From NCBI RefSeq assembly GCF_021390175.1, contig NZ_CP090004.1, forward strand, positions 2,418,001-2,482,000: 64,000 bases of DNA, read 5' to 3'. Of the stretch, positions 1-9,129 are shown piece after piece. The notes beneath the pieces were generated by a model. The model made no database searches. It was not told the origin of the DNA and saw only the letters and a program-made list of their open reading frames with translations. Source of the DNA: Flagellimonas sp. HMM57 (lineage in GTDB: Bacteria; Bacteroidota; Bacteroidia; Flavobacteriales; Flavobacteriaceae). The position numbers were made by a program, and so were the translations under genes. Positions within the stretch are counted from its first letter, which is position 1. Every line of letters starts with the position of its first letter.

Positions 1-1
1 C

Positions 2-382
2 AGTAACAATTTAAAGGGTGCTATCCCCAATTCCATAGGAAACTTATCAAACCTAGAGGCACTAGGTCTTTTTGAAAACAACTTAGAAGGAACAATTCCC
101 CAAGAAATAGGAAAATTGGGCCAGTTGAAGGAATTAGTATTGGCAAATAACCAATTAGGTGGCGAAATACCTTTAGAATTTGCACAATTGGCAAGTTTAA
201 AAATTCTACAGATACAGAATAATAGATTTGATTCCTACAAAGGACTTAATGAAATGGATGCAAAACAGTTTTTGGTTTTTGATTCTGATGAAAAAACATT
301 GAATCCAAAATTCAACGAAATACAATTACAGCGGTCTAGAATGGCCGATACAAAATTTGAAGATGTTGATGATAATGAGTAG
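2..382 (+). CDS. Leucine-rich-repeat protein, C-terminal fragment
   Basis: The reading frame is open from base 2 and the gene starts upstream of the window. The visible part carries about four leucine-rich repeats of the plant-receptor-like class, with the recurring pattern N-N-L-x-G-x-I-P-x-x-I-G-x-L-x-x-L, followed by a charged, Asp/Glu-rich tail of about 50 residues without repeats. Such LRR proteins in Bacteroidota are usually exported and serve in binding or adhesion, but the N-terminus that would show a signal peptide is missing, so location and role are open. An internal TTG at 116 is not the true start, because repeats continue upstream of it. A strong terminator follows the stop, so this is the last gene of its transcript. 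Confidence 0.8.
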   Translation, partial: SNNLKGAIPNSIGNLSNLEALGLFENNLEGTIPQEIGKLGQLKELVLANNQLGGEIPLEFAQLASLKILQIQNNRFDSYKGLNEMDAKQFLVFDSDEKTLNPKFNEIQLQRSRMADTKFEDVDDNE

Positions 383-409
383 TTAGTTATACTTTAGTTT
401 GTTTGGTTT

Positions 410-439
410 GGGGATACAGGCGTGTATCCCCTTTTTTTT
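410..439 (+). terminator. Rho-independent terminator after LRR gene
   Basis: A perfect 8-bp stem (GGGGATAC at 410-417, GTATCCCC at 424-431) with a 6-base loop is followed directly by eight Ts (432-439). This is a textbook intrinsic terminator, and it separates the LRR gene from the efflux operon. Confidence 0.85.
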
Positions 440-502
440 GTCAAAAATTAAAAAGACAAACATTTTATGAAATATTTAACCCTTCAAACTTATGGGAGGG
501 AA

Positions 503-510
503 TAGTTTTG
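503..510 (+). promoter_or_regulatory. Candidate Bacteroidota -7 promoter element for RND efflux operon
   Basis: TAGTTTTG fits the TAnnTTTG -7 consensus of Bacteroidota sigma factor promoters and lies 22 bases before the ATG of the adaptor gene, just after the upstream terminator. No clear TTTG -33 element was found at the expected distance, so this is a moderate call. Confidence 0.4.
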
Positions 511-532
511 CAGGGACTAATTTATACGATAC

Positions 533-1669
533 ATGCGTAAGCTCATTATTTCGGCCGTAGTTGGCGGCCTACTTATTTTTGCATCTTTATATTTTGCAGG
601 ACTGATTGCAGGAAGCAAAAAGGACAGAAGGCCAAAACCACAACAAGTGGTGAAGACTGTTTTTGTCGATACAGTCGTAAATAGCGCTGTTCCCATAGTG
701 GTGCCGGCCAATGGAAATCTTAGGGCAAAGAAGCGTGTCGAGCTATTTTCCGAGGTTCAAGGTGTTTTTAGGTCAGGTAGTAAATTATTTAGAACAGGAC
801 AAGAATATAGTGCCGGTCAGGCATTAATTAGAATCGATGCCGATGAGTACTATGCCAGTGTGCAATCCGCTAAAAGTGACCTGTACAATCTGTTGACTTC
901 CATTATGCCGGATTTACGACTGGATTATCCGGAAATCTACACAAAATGGCAAGAGTATTTAAATAGCTTCGATTTAAACAAGAGCACTCCCAAATTACCT
1001 GAAATCACTACGGATAAAGAGAAATTCTTTATTTCTGGAAGAGGGGTTATATCCAACTACTATAATGTAAAGAATCTTGAACAGCGTCTTTCCAAGTATA
1101 ATATTGCTGCACCTTTTAATGGTGTCTTGACCGAAGCTTTGGTGACTGAGGGAACCTTGATACGGGCAGGACAGAAGTTAGGAGAGTTCATAAGCGTAGG
1201 GGCTTATGAATTAGAGGTGTCCGTTAGTAAAACGTACGGGGATTTTTTAAAATTGGGAAAAAAAGTACAACTTTCAAATTTAGAGAATACACAGGATTAT
1301 ATGGGTGAGGTGACACGAATTAATGGACGTGTTGACCAAAGCTCACAAACCATAACTGTATTTATAGAAGTTAGTGGTGAAAACTTGAAAGAAGGACAAT
1401 ATTTGGAGGCCAATGTAGAGGCAAAAGAAGAAGCTAATGCCATCGAAGTAGATCGCTCGCTGTTACTTGAGAACAATCAAATTTTTGTGGTACGTGATTC
1501 AGTACTTGATCTTATAGACGTTAAGCCCGTATATTTCACGGATAAAAAAGTAGTGCTAAAAGATGTGCCGGACAGTGAAGTGATTGTTTCCAAATCGCTC
1601 ACGGGTGCATATGCAGGAATGCTGGTGAAGGTATATGATGAAAATCAAGATAAAAAGGCGAAATCGTGA
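533..1669 (+). CDS. RND efflux transporter periplasmic adaptor subunit (HlyD/MFP family)
   Basis: 378 residues, the usual size for membrane fusion proteins that bridge an inner-membrane RND pump to a TolC-type channel. An uncleaved N-terminal membrane anchor covers roughly residues 3-26. Two lipoyl-like half-motifs flank a helical hairpin: about residues 50-105 (E-V-Q-G-V-F then G-Q-A-L-I-R-I-D) and about 185-225 (I-A-A-P-F-N-G-V-L). Beta-barrel and membrane-proximal domains follow. It is the first gene of a three-gene operon; its stop overlaps the GTG start of the pump gene by four bases, implying translational coupling. Substrate cannot be told from the sequence. The family assignment is firm. 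Confidence 0.9.
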   Translation: MRKLIISAVVGGLLIFASLYFAGLIAGSKKDRRPKPQQVVKTVFVDTVVNSAVPIVVPANGNLRAKKRVELFSEVQGVFRSGSKLFRTGQEYSAGQALIRIDADEYYASVQSAKSDLYNLLTSIMPDLRLDYPEIYTKWQEYLNSFDLNKSTPKLPEITTDKEKFFISGRGVISNYYNVKNLEQRLSKYNIAAPFNGVLTEALVTEGTLIRAGQKLGEFISVGAYELEVSVSKTYGDFLKLGKKVQLSNLENTQDYMGEVTRINGRVDQSSQTITVFIEVSGENLKEGQYLEANVEAKEEANAIEVDRSLLLENNQIFVVRDSVLDLIDVKPVYFTDKKVVLKDVPDSEVIVSKSLTGAYAGMLVKVYDENQDKKAKS

Positions 1670-4600
1670 GAAAGGTAATATCTTATTTTATTAAGTATCA
1701 CGTAGCGGTAAATGTTATCATTATTGCTTTTTTCATTTTTGGTATTGTTGGGGCACTTTCGCTAAAATCATCATTTTTCCCGCTTGCAGAATCAAGAAAT
1801 GTTGTTATAGCAATTACGTATCCTGGAGCATCCCCACAAGAAGTAGAGGAGGGTATTGTTCTAAAAATTGAGGATAACCTCAAAGGGTTGGAAGGAGTGG
1901 ATAGGGTGACCTCGACCTCAAGTGAAAACAGTGGAACCATAAATGTAGAGATTGAAAAAGGTCGGGATATCGATTTCATGTTATTGGAAGTTAAAAACGC
2001 AGTCGACAGAGTCCCCACATTTCCTACAGGTATGGAGCCTCTTGTGGTTTCAAAACTAGAAGCGGTAAGACCTACGATAAGTTTTGCGGTAAGTGGAAAT
2101 AATATTCCATTAGTGACCTTAAAACAAATAGGGCGCCAGATAGAAAATGATTTACGGGCAATTGATGGAATATCACAAATAGAAATTGCAGGGTATCCAG
2201 ATGAAGAAATAGAAATTGCTGTCGATGAGAACAATCTTTTGGCCTACGACGTTTCTTTTGCCGATGTGGCACAAGCCGTTTCGGGTGCCAATATTTTGGT
2301 AACGGGAGGGAATATAAAGACAAATTCTGAGGAATATCTGATAAGGGCGAACAACCGCTCCTATTATGGTGATGAGCTTTCAAATCTAGTGGTACGGGCA
2401 GATGAATCCGGTAAAGTCATACGATTAAAGGACGTAGCAAAGATTCGCGATCGTTTTTCCGAAACGCCAAATGTGTCCTACTTCAATGGCGACTTATCGG
2501 TAAATGTTACAATAACAAGTACCAACACCGAAGATTTAATCGGTTCTGCGGAGAATGTAAAAGAGTATATAGAGGATTTTAATCAGAAATATACCAATGT
2601 TCAATTGGATGTTGTTAGGGATTTGTCCAAAACACTTACCCAACGTACCGACCTGCTCATGGAAAATGCTGTAGTGGGTATGGCCTTGGTTCTTCTGTTT
2701 TTGTCCCTTTTCTTAAATACCAGATTGGCGTTTTGGGTGGCTTTTGGTTTGCCAATAGCTTTTTTGGGAATGTTTGTTTTTGCGCCAATGCTCAATGTTA
2801 CCATTAATGTACTTTCATTATTTGGGATGATAATCGTTATTGGTATTTTGGTAGATGATGGTATCGTGATAGCCGAAAACATCTATCAACATTATGAAAA
2901 GGGAAAAACACCCGTTCAAGCCGCGATAGATGGTACCATGGAGGTTATTCCCCCTATTCTTTCCGCAATCATAACCACGATACTGGCATTTTCAATCTTT
3001 CTGTTTTTGGATGGAAGGATAGGTGATTTCTTTAGTGAAGTCTCTGTGATTGTCATATTGACTTTAGTGGTTTCCTTGGTGGAAGCACTGATTATATTAC
3101 CTGCACATTTGGCGCATTCGAAGGCACTTCAACCACAAAAGCAGGGCCCAAAGGATGGAATTGCCCGTGTTTTTTCCAAGTTGAGGGTAATCAACAAAAT
3201 GGGAGACCAATCCATGGCTTGGATGCGTGACAAGTTATATAGTCCTACATTACGTTTTGCTTTGGATTATAAGCTGCTCACTTTCGCCATCTTTTTTATG
3301 GCACTTGTTTTAACCTTTGGTTCCATAGGTGGAGGAATTATAAGAACTGCCTTTTTCCCCAGAATTGCCAGTGACCAGATTGCAGTGGAATTGTCAATGC
3401 CGAATGGGACTAACGAAAAAATAACAGATTCCATAATCAGTTTAATACAGGACAAGGCACAAATAGTAAATCAAGAGCTAACGGATGAATATTTACAGGA
3501 AACGGATAAGATGTTGTTCGAAAACATGATTAAAAATGTTGGTCCGGGTTCCTCATCAGCAAGATTGATCATTAATTTATTGCCTGGAGAAGAACGTCCA
3601 GATGCGATCAGGGCAGACTTGGTAACCACACGACTTAGGGAATTGGTGGGTCCAGTTGTTGGTGTGGAAAGCCTTATCTATGGTTCTGGGGGTAATTTTG
3701 GTGGTGATCCGGTGTCTGTTTCACTTTTAGGAAATAATATAGAAGAACTCAAAGCAGCTAAGACAGAATTAAAAACAGCGATGCTGAACAATTCGCTTTT
3801 AAAGGATGTTACCGATAACGATCCAGCGGGAATCAAAGAAATACGACTGGAACTAAAAGAAAACGCTTATTTACTTGGATTGAATCTCCAAACCGTTATG
3901 AACCAAGTGCGATCGGGTTTTTTTGGTGCCCAAGCACAACGTTTTCAGAGAGGACAGGATGAAATTCGGGTTTGGGTCCGTTACGATAGGGATAATAGAT
4001 CTTCCATTGCTGATTTGGACGAGATGCGGATTTCAGCGCCCAATGGAGAGCGGATACCACTTAAGGAAATTGCCACGTACTCCATTGAACGCGGTGATGT
4101 TGCTATCAATCACTTGGACGGGCTACGGGAAATTCAAGTTTCATCTGATTTAAAAGACCCGGAAACGACTAGTGGAACGGATGCAATGACTTGGATTCGT
4201 ACAGATGTTATGCCAGAGATATTATCAAAATATCCCTCAATAACCCCATCTTACGAAGGACAGAACAGAGAGGCAAATAAACTTATAGGTTCCTTACGTT
4301 TTGCAGGCCTTACAGTACTTTTTCTGATCTTTGTGACCATAGCATTTACTTTTAGAAGTTTTAGTCAACCTTTATTGCTCATACTTTTGGTGCCCTTTAG
4401 TTTAACGGCTGTGGCATGGGGGCATTGGATACATGGCTTTCCAATTAATATTCTTTCCATGCTGGGCATTATTGCCCTTATAGGTATCATGGTCAATGAC
4501 GGTCTGGTACTTATTGGTAAATTCAATATAAACCTTCGTAATGGTCTCAAATTCAACGAAGCTATATATGAAGCCGGTCGCTCTCGTTTTAGAGCTATAT

Positions 4601-4950
4601 TTTTAACTTCTGTTACCACTATTGCTGGTTTGGCACCATTGCTATTGGAAAAAAGTAGACAGGCACAATTTCTTAAGCCAATGGCCATTTCCATTGCATA
4701 TGGTATTGGTTTTGCCACTGTTTTGACCTTGGTCATGTTGCCTTTGTTCCTTTCGTTCGGAAATAATATAAAAGTGTGGGGCAAGAGATTATGGACAGGA
4801 GAAAAGGTTACCAAAGAAGAGGTGGAGCGCGCAATTAAAGAGCAAGGTGAAGAGCAGTTCATGTTGGAAGGTGCGCACAAGCTCAACGGAAGTACAAACC
4901 ATATTGAATCCAACGAAGACGTTTCAGAAGTTTTAGAAGAAACAAGATGA
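1666..4950 (+). CDS. RND efflux pump, inner-membrane permease (AcrB/MexB-like superfamily)
   Basis: 1094 residues with the duplicated RND layout: one transmembrane helix, a large periplasmic loop, six helices, then the same again. The proton-relay Asp pair lies in the TM4-like segment L-V-D-D-G-I-V-I-A-E-N near residues 395-405, and the matching second-half motif is V-N-D-G-L-V-L-I-G near residue 943. The start is a GTG overlapping the adaptor stop; the N-terminus M-R-K-V-I-S-Y-F-I-K-Y-H is typical of the family. The protein pairs with the preceding adaptor and following channel to export small molecules across both membranes. A hydrophilic tail of about 50 residues follows the last helix. 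Relatives in Bacteroidota export drugs or metabolites; the exact substrate is unknown. Confidence 0.93.
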   Translation: MRKVISYFIKYHVAVNVIIIAFFIFGIVGALSLKSSFFPLAESRNVVIAITYPGASPQEVEEGIVLKIEDNLKGLEGVDRVTSTSSENSGTINVEIEKGRDIDFMLLEVKNAVDRVPTFPTGMEPLVVSKLEAVRPTISFAVSGNNIPLVTLKQIGRQIENDLRAIDGISQIEIAGYPDEEIEIAVDENNLLAYDVSFADVAQAVSGANILVTGGNIKTNSEEYLIRANNRSYYGDELSNLVVRADESGKVIRLKDVAKIRDRFSETPNVSYFNGDLSVNVTITSTNTEDLIGSAENVKEYIEDFNQKYTNVQLDVVRDLSKTLTQRTDLLMENAVVGMALVLLFLSLFLNTRLAFWVAFGLPIAFLGMFVFAPMLNVTINVLSLFGMIIVIGILVDDGIVIAENIYQHYEKGKTPVQAAIDGTMEVIPPILSAIITTILAFSIFLFLDGRIGDFFSEVSVIVILTLVVSLVEALIILPAHLAHSKALQPQKQGPKDGIARVFSKLRVINKMGDQSMAWMRDKLYSPTLRFALDYKLLTFAIFFMALVLTFGSIGGGIIRTAFFPRIASDQIAVELSMPNGTNEKITDSIISLIQDKAQIVNQELTDEYLQETDKMLFENMIKNVGPGSSSARLIINLLPGEERPDAIRADLVTTRLRELVGPVVGVESLIYGSGGNFGGDPVSVSLLGNNIEELKAAKTELKTAMLNNSLLKDVTDNDPAGIKEIRLELKENAYLLGLNLQTVMNQVRSGFFGAQAQRFQRGQDEIRVWVRYDRDNRSSIADLDEMRISAPNGERIPLKEIATYSIERGDVAINHLDGLREIQVSSDLKDPETTSGTDAMTWIRTDVMPEILSKYPSITPSYEGQNREANKLIGSLRFAGLTVLFLIFVTIAFTFRSFSQPLLLILLVPFSLTAVAWGHWIHGFPINILSMLGIIALIGIMVNDGLVLIGKFNINLRNGLKFNEAIYEAGRSRFRAIFLTSVTTIAGLAPLLLEKSRQAQFLKPMAISIAYGIGFATVLTLVMLPLFLSFGNNIKVWGKRLWTGEKVTKEEVERAIKEQGEEQFMLEGAHKLNGSTNHIESNEDVSEVLEETR

Positions 4951-6275
4951 TGAGAAGTATATTATATACACTACCCTTTTTTTTACTGGTTCACATACAT
5001 GCAACACAAGCTCAGGATAAAATACTATCCAAAGAAGAAGCTATTGATTTGGCTTTAGAAAATAATTTGGACATTAGGGTCGCCAGAAACACAAAAAAAA
5101 TAGATGATAATAACGCCAGCATCTTGAATTCTGGATATTTGCCAACGGTAACCGCAGTAGGAGGTGGAAGTATAGATGTACAGAATACAGAAGGTCAGTT
5201 GGCAAGTGGCGATGTACGTACTGCGGATGGCGCAGAAACAAGACGTTACAATGCGTCCGTAGATGTAAACTATACCCTGTTCGATGGCCTTAACAGGCGG
5301 TACACCTATAAAAGTTTTAAGGAACGCTCGCAGCAATCGGAATTAGAGGTAAGACAAACCATAGAAAACACGATTCTTCAATTGTTTACGGTCTATTACG
5401 AAGTGGCAAGGTTGACCGAGAACACCAATACCTTGGAGCAGGCCCTTGAAATTTCAAAGGAGCGATTGAAACGTGCGGAATATCAATTTGAATATGGACA
5501 GAATACAGGCTTGGATGTGTTGAATGCCGAGGTGGATATAAATACGGATAGCATCAATCTTTTAAATTCCAGACAACAATTGCGCAATACAATGCGGGAT
5601 TTAAACCTAGTCTTGAACCAAGAGCTTTCAAACCAGTTTTTAGCGGACACTACGGTCAACTTTGTTCCCGGGCTACAAATGGAGAACATGCACGAAGAAG
5701 CGAAATTAAACAATGTTCGTTTACAGATTGTGGATAAAGAAATGATTATCAATGAATATAATGTTAAGGCCGCTAAAAGCGTTTTTTTGCCCACCATTGG
5801 TTTGACGGGAACATACGGTTGGAATGAATCCAACAACAATAGTCCACTTGCTTTCTTAATTCAGAACACTTCAACAGGAGTAACGGGAGCGGTTAACTTA
5901 ACATGGAACCTTTTTGATGGTGGAAGAGGGGTTACGGGTATAAAAAATGTAAAAATCGGATACGAAAATCAAGAACTGCTAAAAAAACAAATAGAGCTGG
6001 AGGTAGAGCGCGATATCCGGAATGCATGGGATAGTTATACCAATGCATTGTTCGTTTTGGAAGTACAGGAAAAGAATTTGCAGACCAACCAAAACAACTT
6101 TAAACGAACAGACGAACGCTATAAGTTGGGTCAAGTTACCTCTATAGAATTTAGACAGGCACAGTTAAATTTATTGAATGCGGAGTTAGCACAAAGTCAA
6201 GCAAAATACAGTGCTAAACTGGCCGAATTACAAATGTTGCAAATAAGCGGTCAATTGCTGAACGTAGACTTTTGA
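4947..6275 (+). CDS. TolC family outer membrane efflux protein
   Basis: 442 residues with a cleavable signal peptide (about residues 1-22, ending before Q-D-K). It shows the internal duplication typical of outer-membrane efflux channels: long coiled-coil stretches with E-A-I-D-L-A-L-E-N-N-L near the start and repeated A-E-Y-Q-F-E-Y-G and D-E-R-Y-K-L-G-Q-V-T motifs where each helical hairpin turns. It should form the trimeric exit duct for the RND pump upstream. The ATG overlaps the pump stop by four bases, so all three genes form one tightly coupled operon. No terminator is obvious directly after it; a palindromic repeat-like segment follows at 6295-6320. Confidence 0.93.
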   Translation: MMRSILYTLPFFLLVHIHATQAQDKILSKEEAIDLALENNLDIRVARNTKKIDDNNASILNSGYLPTVTAVGGGSIDVQNTEGQLASGDVRTADGAETRRYNASVDVNYTLFDGLNRRYTYKSFKERSQQSELEVRQTIENTILQLFTVYYEVARLTENTNTLEQALEISKERLKRAEYQFEYGQNTGLDVLNAEVDINTDSINLLNSRQQLRNTMRDLNLVLNQELSNQFLADTTVNFVPGLQMENMHEEAKLNNVRLQIVDKEMIINEYNVKAAKSVFLPTIGLTGTYGWNESNNNSPLAFLIQNTSTGVTGAVNLTWNLFDGGRGVTGIKNVKIGYENQELLKKQIELEVERDIRNAWDSYTNALFVLEVQEKNLQTNQNNFKRTDERYKLGQVTSIEFRQAQLNLLNAELAQSQAKYSAKLAELQMLQISGQLLNVDF

Positions 6276-6294
6276 TTGGCGAATTGATACGTTA

Positions 6295-6320
6295 AGTCAT
6301 ATCGAGCGCAGTCGAGATAC
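6295..6320. repeat. Short interspersed palindromic repeat-like element
   Basis: The segment contains ATCGAGCGCAGTCGAGAT, a partial palindrome with TCGA arms. Closely similar CGAGCGCAGTCGAG strings are commonly scattered between genes in Flavobacteriaceae genomes. That statement rests on recollection of such genomes, not on a search. It sits after the efflux operon and could act as an mRNA 3' hairpin. Confidence 0.45.
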
Positions 6321-6352
6321 TAGACTCGTAAGAATCGTTTTTTGAATAAGAT

Positions 6353-6535
6353 ATGCACGAACATTTTTTTCAATGTCCCTATTGTTGGGAAGAGATTTCT
6401 TTTCTGCTGGATATGTCGGTATCCAACCAAACCTATGTTGAGGATTGCGAGGTATGTTGCAATCCTATTGAAGCAAATACGGCTTTTGAAAATCAAGAAC
6501 TTGTTCATTTTGAAGCTAGGGAATTGGGACAATAA
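6353..6535 (+). CDS. CPXCG-motif cysteine-rich zinc-ribbon protein
   Basis: 60 residues starting M-H-E-H-F-F-Q-C-P-Y-C. Two cysteine pairs, C-P-Y-C near residue 8 and C-E-V-C-C near residues 32-36, would bind one zinc ion in a ribbon fold. Length and pattern match the small CPXCG cysteine-rich family found next to unrelated genes across Bacteroidota and Proteobacteria; no function is established. The ATG starts in a short gap after the efflux operon, and a terminator-like hairpin follows the stop. Overlapping frames through the same stretch lack any family pattern. Confidence 0.75.
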   Translation: MHEHFFQCPYCWEEISFLLDMSVSNQTYVEDCEVCCNPIEANTAFENQELVHFEARELGQ

Positions 6536-6565
6536 AATCCGTATCTTTAAAAGGAACGGATTTTT
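6534..6565 (+). terminator. Hairpin terminator after CPXCG gene
   Basis: AAAATCCGT (6534-6542) pairs perfectly with ACGGATTTT (6556-6564), with a 13-base loop and a short T-run at the 3' arm. It lies nine bases before the ATG of the MFS gene, so it either ends the preceding transcript or sits in the leader of the next. Confidence 0.55.
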
Positions 6566-6573
6566 AACTTTAT

Positions 6574-7905
6574 ATGAAGCTTCCCAAGCTCATTTCTCCT
6601 AAGATTTTTCCTATTTTATTGGTCAATTTCATTGGAATATTGGGCTATAGCATTGTAGTACCTATTCTTATTTTTATAGTAACGGATTTGGGAGGAAACG
6701 GTTTTATCTATGGAATTCTGGGAGCTATGTACCCCTTTTTTCAATTTATAGGTGCACCCATATTAGGGCGGCTTTCCGACAAAATTGGGCGAAAAAAAGT
6801 ACTCGTCATAAGCCAGTTGGGAACCTTTGTTGCCTGGACACTTTTCTTGTTGGCCTTTATCCTTCCAGAAACCGAGTTATGGTCACAGAATACAAATATT
6901 ACAGGAAGTTATGTGATGACCCTGCCCTTGGTCATTATTTTCCTGGCCAGAATTTTTGATGGTTTTACGGGCGGAAACATCTCTGTCGCCAACGCTTACC
7001 TATCCGATATCTCTACCGATGAGGATAGGAATTCAAATTTTGGAAAAATGGGTGCCGCGACCAGTCTGGGCTTTGTGCTAGGGCCAGCTTTTGCTGGGGT
7101 TTTGGCGTCAACGGTAATGGGGGAAGTGTTGCCTTTAATCTTGGCTGCGATAATATCATTGATCGCCATATTTGTAATCAATACAAAATTAGAGGAAAGT
7201 GTTCCTTGTGTGGTCAATACAGGTAAAGTGGGTTTGCGTTCACTACGGCGGTTCTTTCAGGTTGAGCATAAAGACTGTTACCAAGAGGGAGAACTGCAGG
7301 CCAATCCACAAAAAATTAGTTTGAGAATGATTTTGAAAGAACCTGGGATTCCTTTACTATACTTTGTCTATTTTCTCACCTTTTTAGGATTTAGCCTTTT
7401 CTATGCTGGACTGCCTATTTATGCGAATACTATTTTGGAGTGGTCCTCTACGAATTTGGGCGTTTTTTTGGCATACTCAAGTCTCATCATGATTATTGTT
7501 CAAGGTCCGGTACTTACTAAACTAGAGGGAAAAGTGAGCAATGAAAAGCTAATTTTAATAGGTTCATTTATATTGGCGCTGTCATTTCTACTTTTATCGT
7601 ATCGGAGCTTATTAGTCATCTACTTGGCAAACACCCTACTTTCCATAGGAAATGGATTAATGTGGCCAAGTTTTATGGCACTCTTGTCCAGAACGGGTAA
7701 ATCGACCATGCAAGGTACAATACAGGGCTATGGTAATAGCATGGGGAGCATAGCCAGTATGTTTGGGCTTATTTTAGGCGGAGTTTTGTTTGAGTTTTTA
7801 GCAACAAAAGTTTTTGTGATTGGCGGAGTAATCTTCTTGATTATTACCGTATTGATGATTTTAAATTTTACGCAACGAAGAAAACCAATTTTGGAGGTGA
7901 CATAA
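6574..7905 (+). CDS. MFS transporter, TCR/Tet-like drug-efflux type
   Basis: 443 residues with about 12 hydrophobic helices. The cytoplasmic loop between helices 2 and 3 carries the MFS signature G-R-L-S-D-K-I-G-R-K-K (motif A), and helices 4-5 contain the G-x-x-x-G-P motif C (G-F-V-L-G-P-A-F-A-G-V) found in drug/H+ antiporters. The central loop (about residues 210-250) is long and charged. This pattern points to a proton-driven exporter rather than a sugar importer. It appears to be transcribed alone: a hairpin precedes it and about 110 bases separate it from the next gene. Substrate unknown. Confidence 0.85.
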   Translation: MKLPKLISPKIFPILLVNFIGILGYSIVVPILIFIVTDLGGNGFIYGILGAMYPFFQFIGAPILGRLSDKIGRKKVLVISQLGTFVAWTLFLLAFILPETELWSQNTNITGSYVMTLPLVIIFLARIFDGFTGGNISVANAYLSDISTDEDRNSNFGKMGAATSLGFVLGPAFAGVLASTVMGEVLPLILAAIISLIAIFVINTKLEESVPCVVNTGKVGLRSLRRFFQVEHKDCYQEGELQANPQKISLRMILKEPGIPLLYFVYFLTFLGFSLFYAGLPIYANTILEWSSTNLGVFLAYSSLIMIIVQGPVLTKLEGKVSNEKLILIGSFILALSFLLLSYRSLLVIYLANTLLSIGNGLMWPSFMALLSRTGKSTMQGTIQGYGNSMGSIASMFGLILGGVLFEFLATKVFVIGGVIFLIITVLMILNFTQRRKPILEVT

Positions 7906-8017
7906 GATTTTGGAACAGCGCATTATCCATGTAGGAGCATAACCTATTTTTTATATGATGACCTTAACGAAAGGCAAAAACACCTTTGTATCTTCGTTTA
8001 CCTGAAAACCAATAGGT

Positions 8018-9120
8018 ATGATTTTGAACTGTTATAAAAATTTAGGTATTCTTTTTTTGATTTTACTTTTTTCCTGTAATTCTCGAAAGCAAAAACCATC
8101 CGAAGAGCAGCCAAAGGAAAGTTATACAGTATTGGATAGTCTACCTAACGGCACAATAATACCAGAGGGAATGATCTGGATTCCTGGAGGGAGTTTTGAG
8201 CAAGGAGCTGTAGCTGGAGATCAATTGGCTATGGCGCACGAAAAACCCTCCCATACCGTTACAGTAGATGGATTTTTTATGGATGCCACGGAAGTCACCA
8301 ATGCAGAATTTAAAAAGTTTATAGAAGCTACTGGTTACGTTACCGTTGCAGAGCGGGCATTGGATTGGGAGGAGATGAAGCAGCAGTTGCCACCTGGAAC
8401 TCCAAAGCCACATGATTCTATTTTTCAGCCAGGCTCATTGATATTTAGGAAAACACCAAAACCTGTTACCAACTTTATGGACGTTTCGCAATGGTGGAAG
8501 TGGAAAGTAGGGGCGTCCTGGAAACATCCTAAAGGACCGGGAAGTGACTTAATCGGAAAAGAAAATCATCCCGTAGTTCACATATCTTTTGAAGATGCAT
8601 TGGCGTACTGTGAATGGAAAGGGCATCGATTGCCTACAGAGGCAGAGTGGGAGTACGCCGCTCGGGGAATGCAGTTAAAGATGCTCCGTACCACTGGGGA
8701 GTACTTAAAGATGGTTTAGAGAATAGGGCAAACACCTGGACAGGAACTTTTCCAAATGAAAATGATGAAGCAGATGGATTTGAAGGTGCCGCTCCAGTAA
8801 AAAGTTTTGAGGCGAACGCTTTTGGACTCTACGATACATCAGGGAATGTATGGGAATGGACTTCAGATTGGTATAATACCAAGTATTACAGAACATTGGC
8901 CAATTCAGAAGAAGAGATTATAAATCCGCAGGGTGCAAAGGAGGCCTATAATGCCAACAACCCCTATGTACAGGAAAAAGTGATTAAAGGAGGTTCATTT
9001 CTTTGTCATGAATCGTACTGTGCCAGCTACCGAATTTCTTCAAGGATGGCGAACAGTACGGATTCTGCACAAGAGCATTTGGGTTTTAGAACGGTAAAGT
9101 CTTTGTCCAAAAAAGATTGA
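8018..9120 (+). pseudogene. Formylglycine-generating enzyme (SUMF1 family) lipoprotein, interrupted by a frameshift
   Basis: The first frame (8018-8719) begins with a lipoprotein signal (L-L-F-S-C, Cys20) and the FGE fold start ([12 protein letters not shown]), and runs to E-W-E-Y-A-A-R-G. The fold then continues in the next frame to 9120. Adding one G to the G4 run at 8664-8667 restores a continuous protein of about 367 residues. The C-terminal part has G-G-S-F-L-C-H-E-S-Y-C, both active-site cysteines of true formylglycine-generating enzymes, and ends in the usual H-L-G-F-R. Such enzymes turn a Cys or Ser of exported sulfatases into formylglycine. No sulfatase lies in this window. The break is either a real mutation or a missed base in the G-run. 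An upstream TATCTTCG (near 7988) could be the -7 box. Confidence 0.85.
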
Positions 9121-9129
9121 ATATAACTT

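Noticed and set aside
1698..2234. 178-codon open frame on the minus strand
   Set aside because: Antisense to the RND pump start region; composition typical of a shadow frame.
4365..4913. 182-codon open frame on the minus strand
   Set aside because: Shadow of the RND pump gene; no recognisable domain and no spacing consistent with expression.
6342..6602. 86-codon frame overlapping the CPXCG protein
   Set aside because: The overlapping 60-residue frame has a clear zinc-ribbon pattern; this one is basic and hydrophobic without motif and runs into the MFS gene.
8641..8720. Programmed ribosomal frameshift in the formylglycine enzyme gene
   Set aside because: No slippery heptamer or downstream hairpin is evident and the family is not known for recoding; a missing G is simpler.
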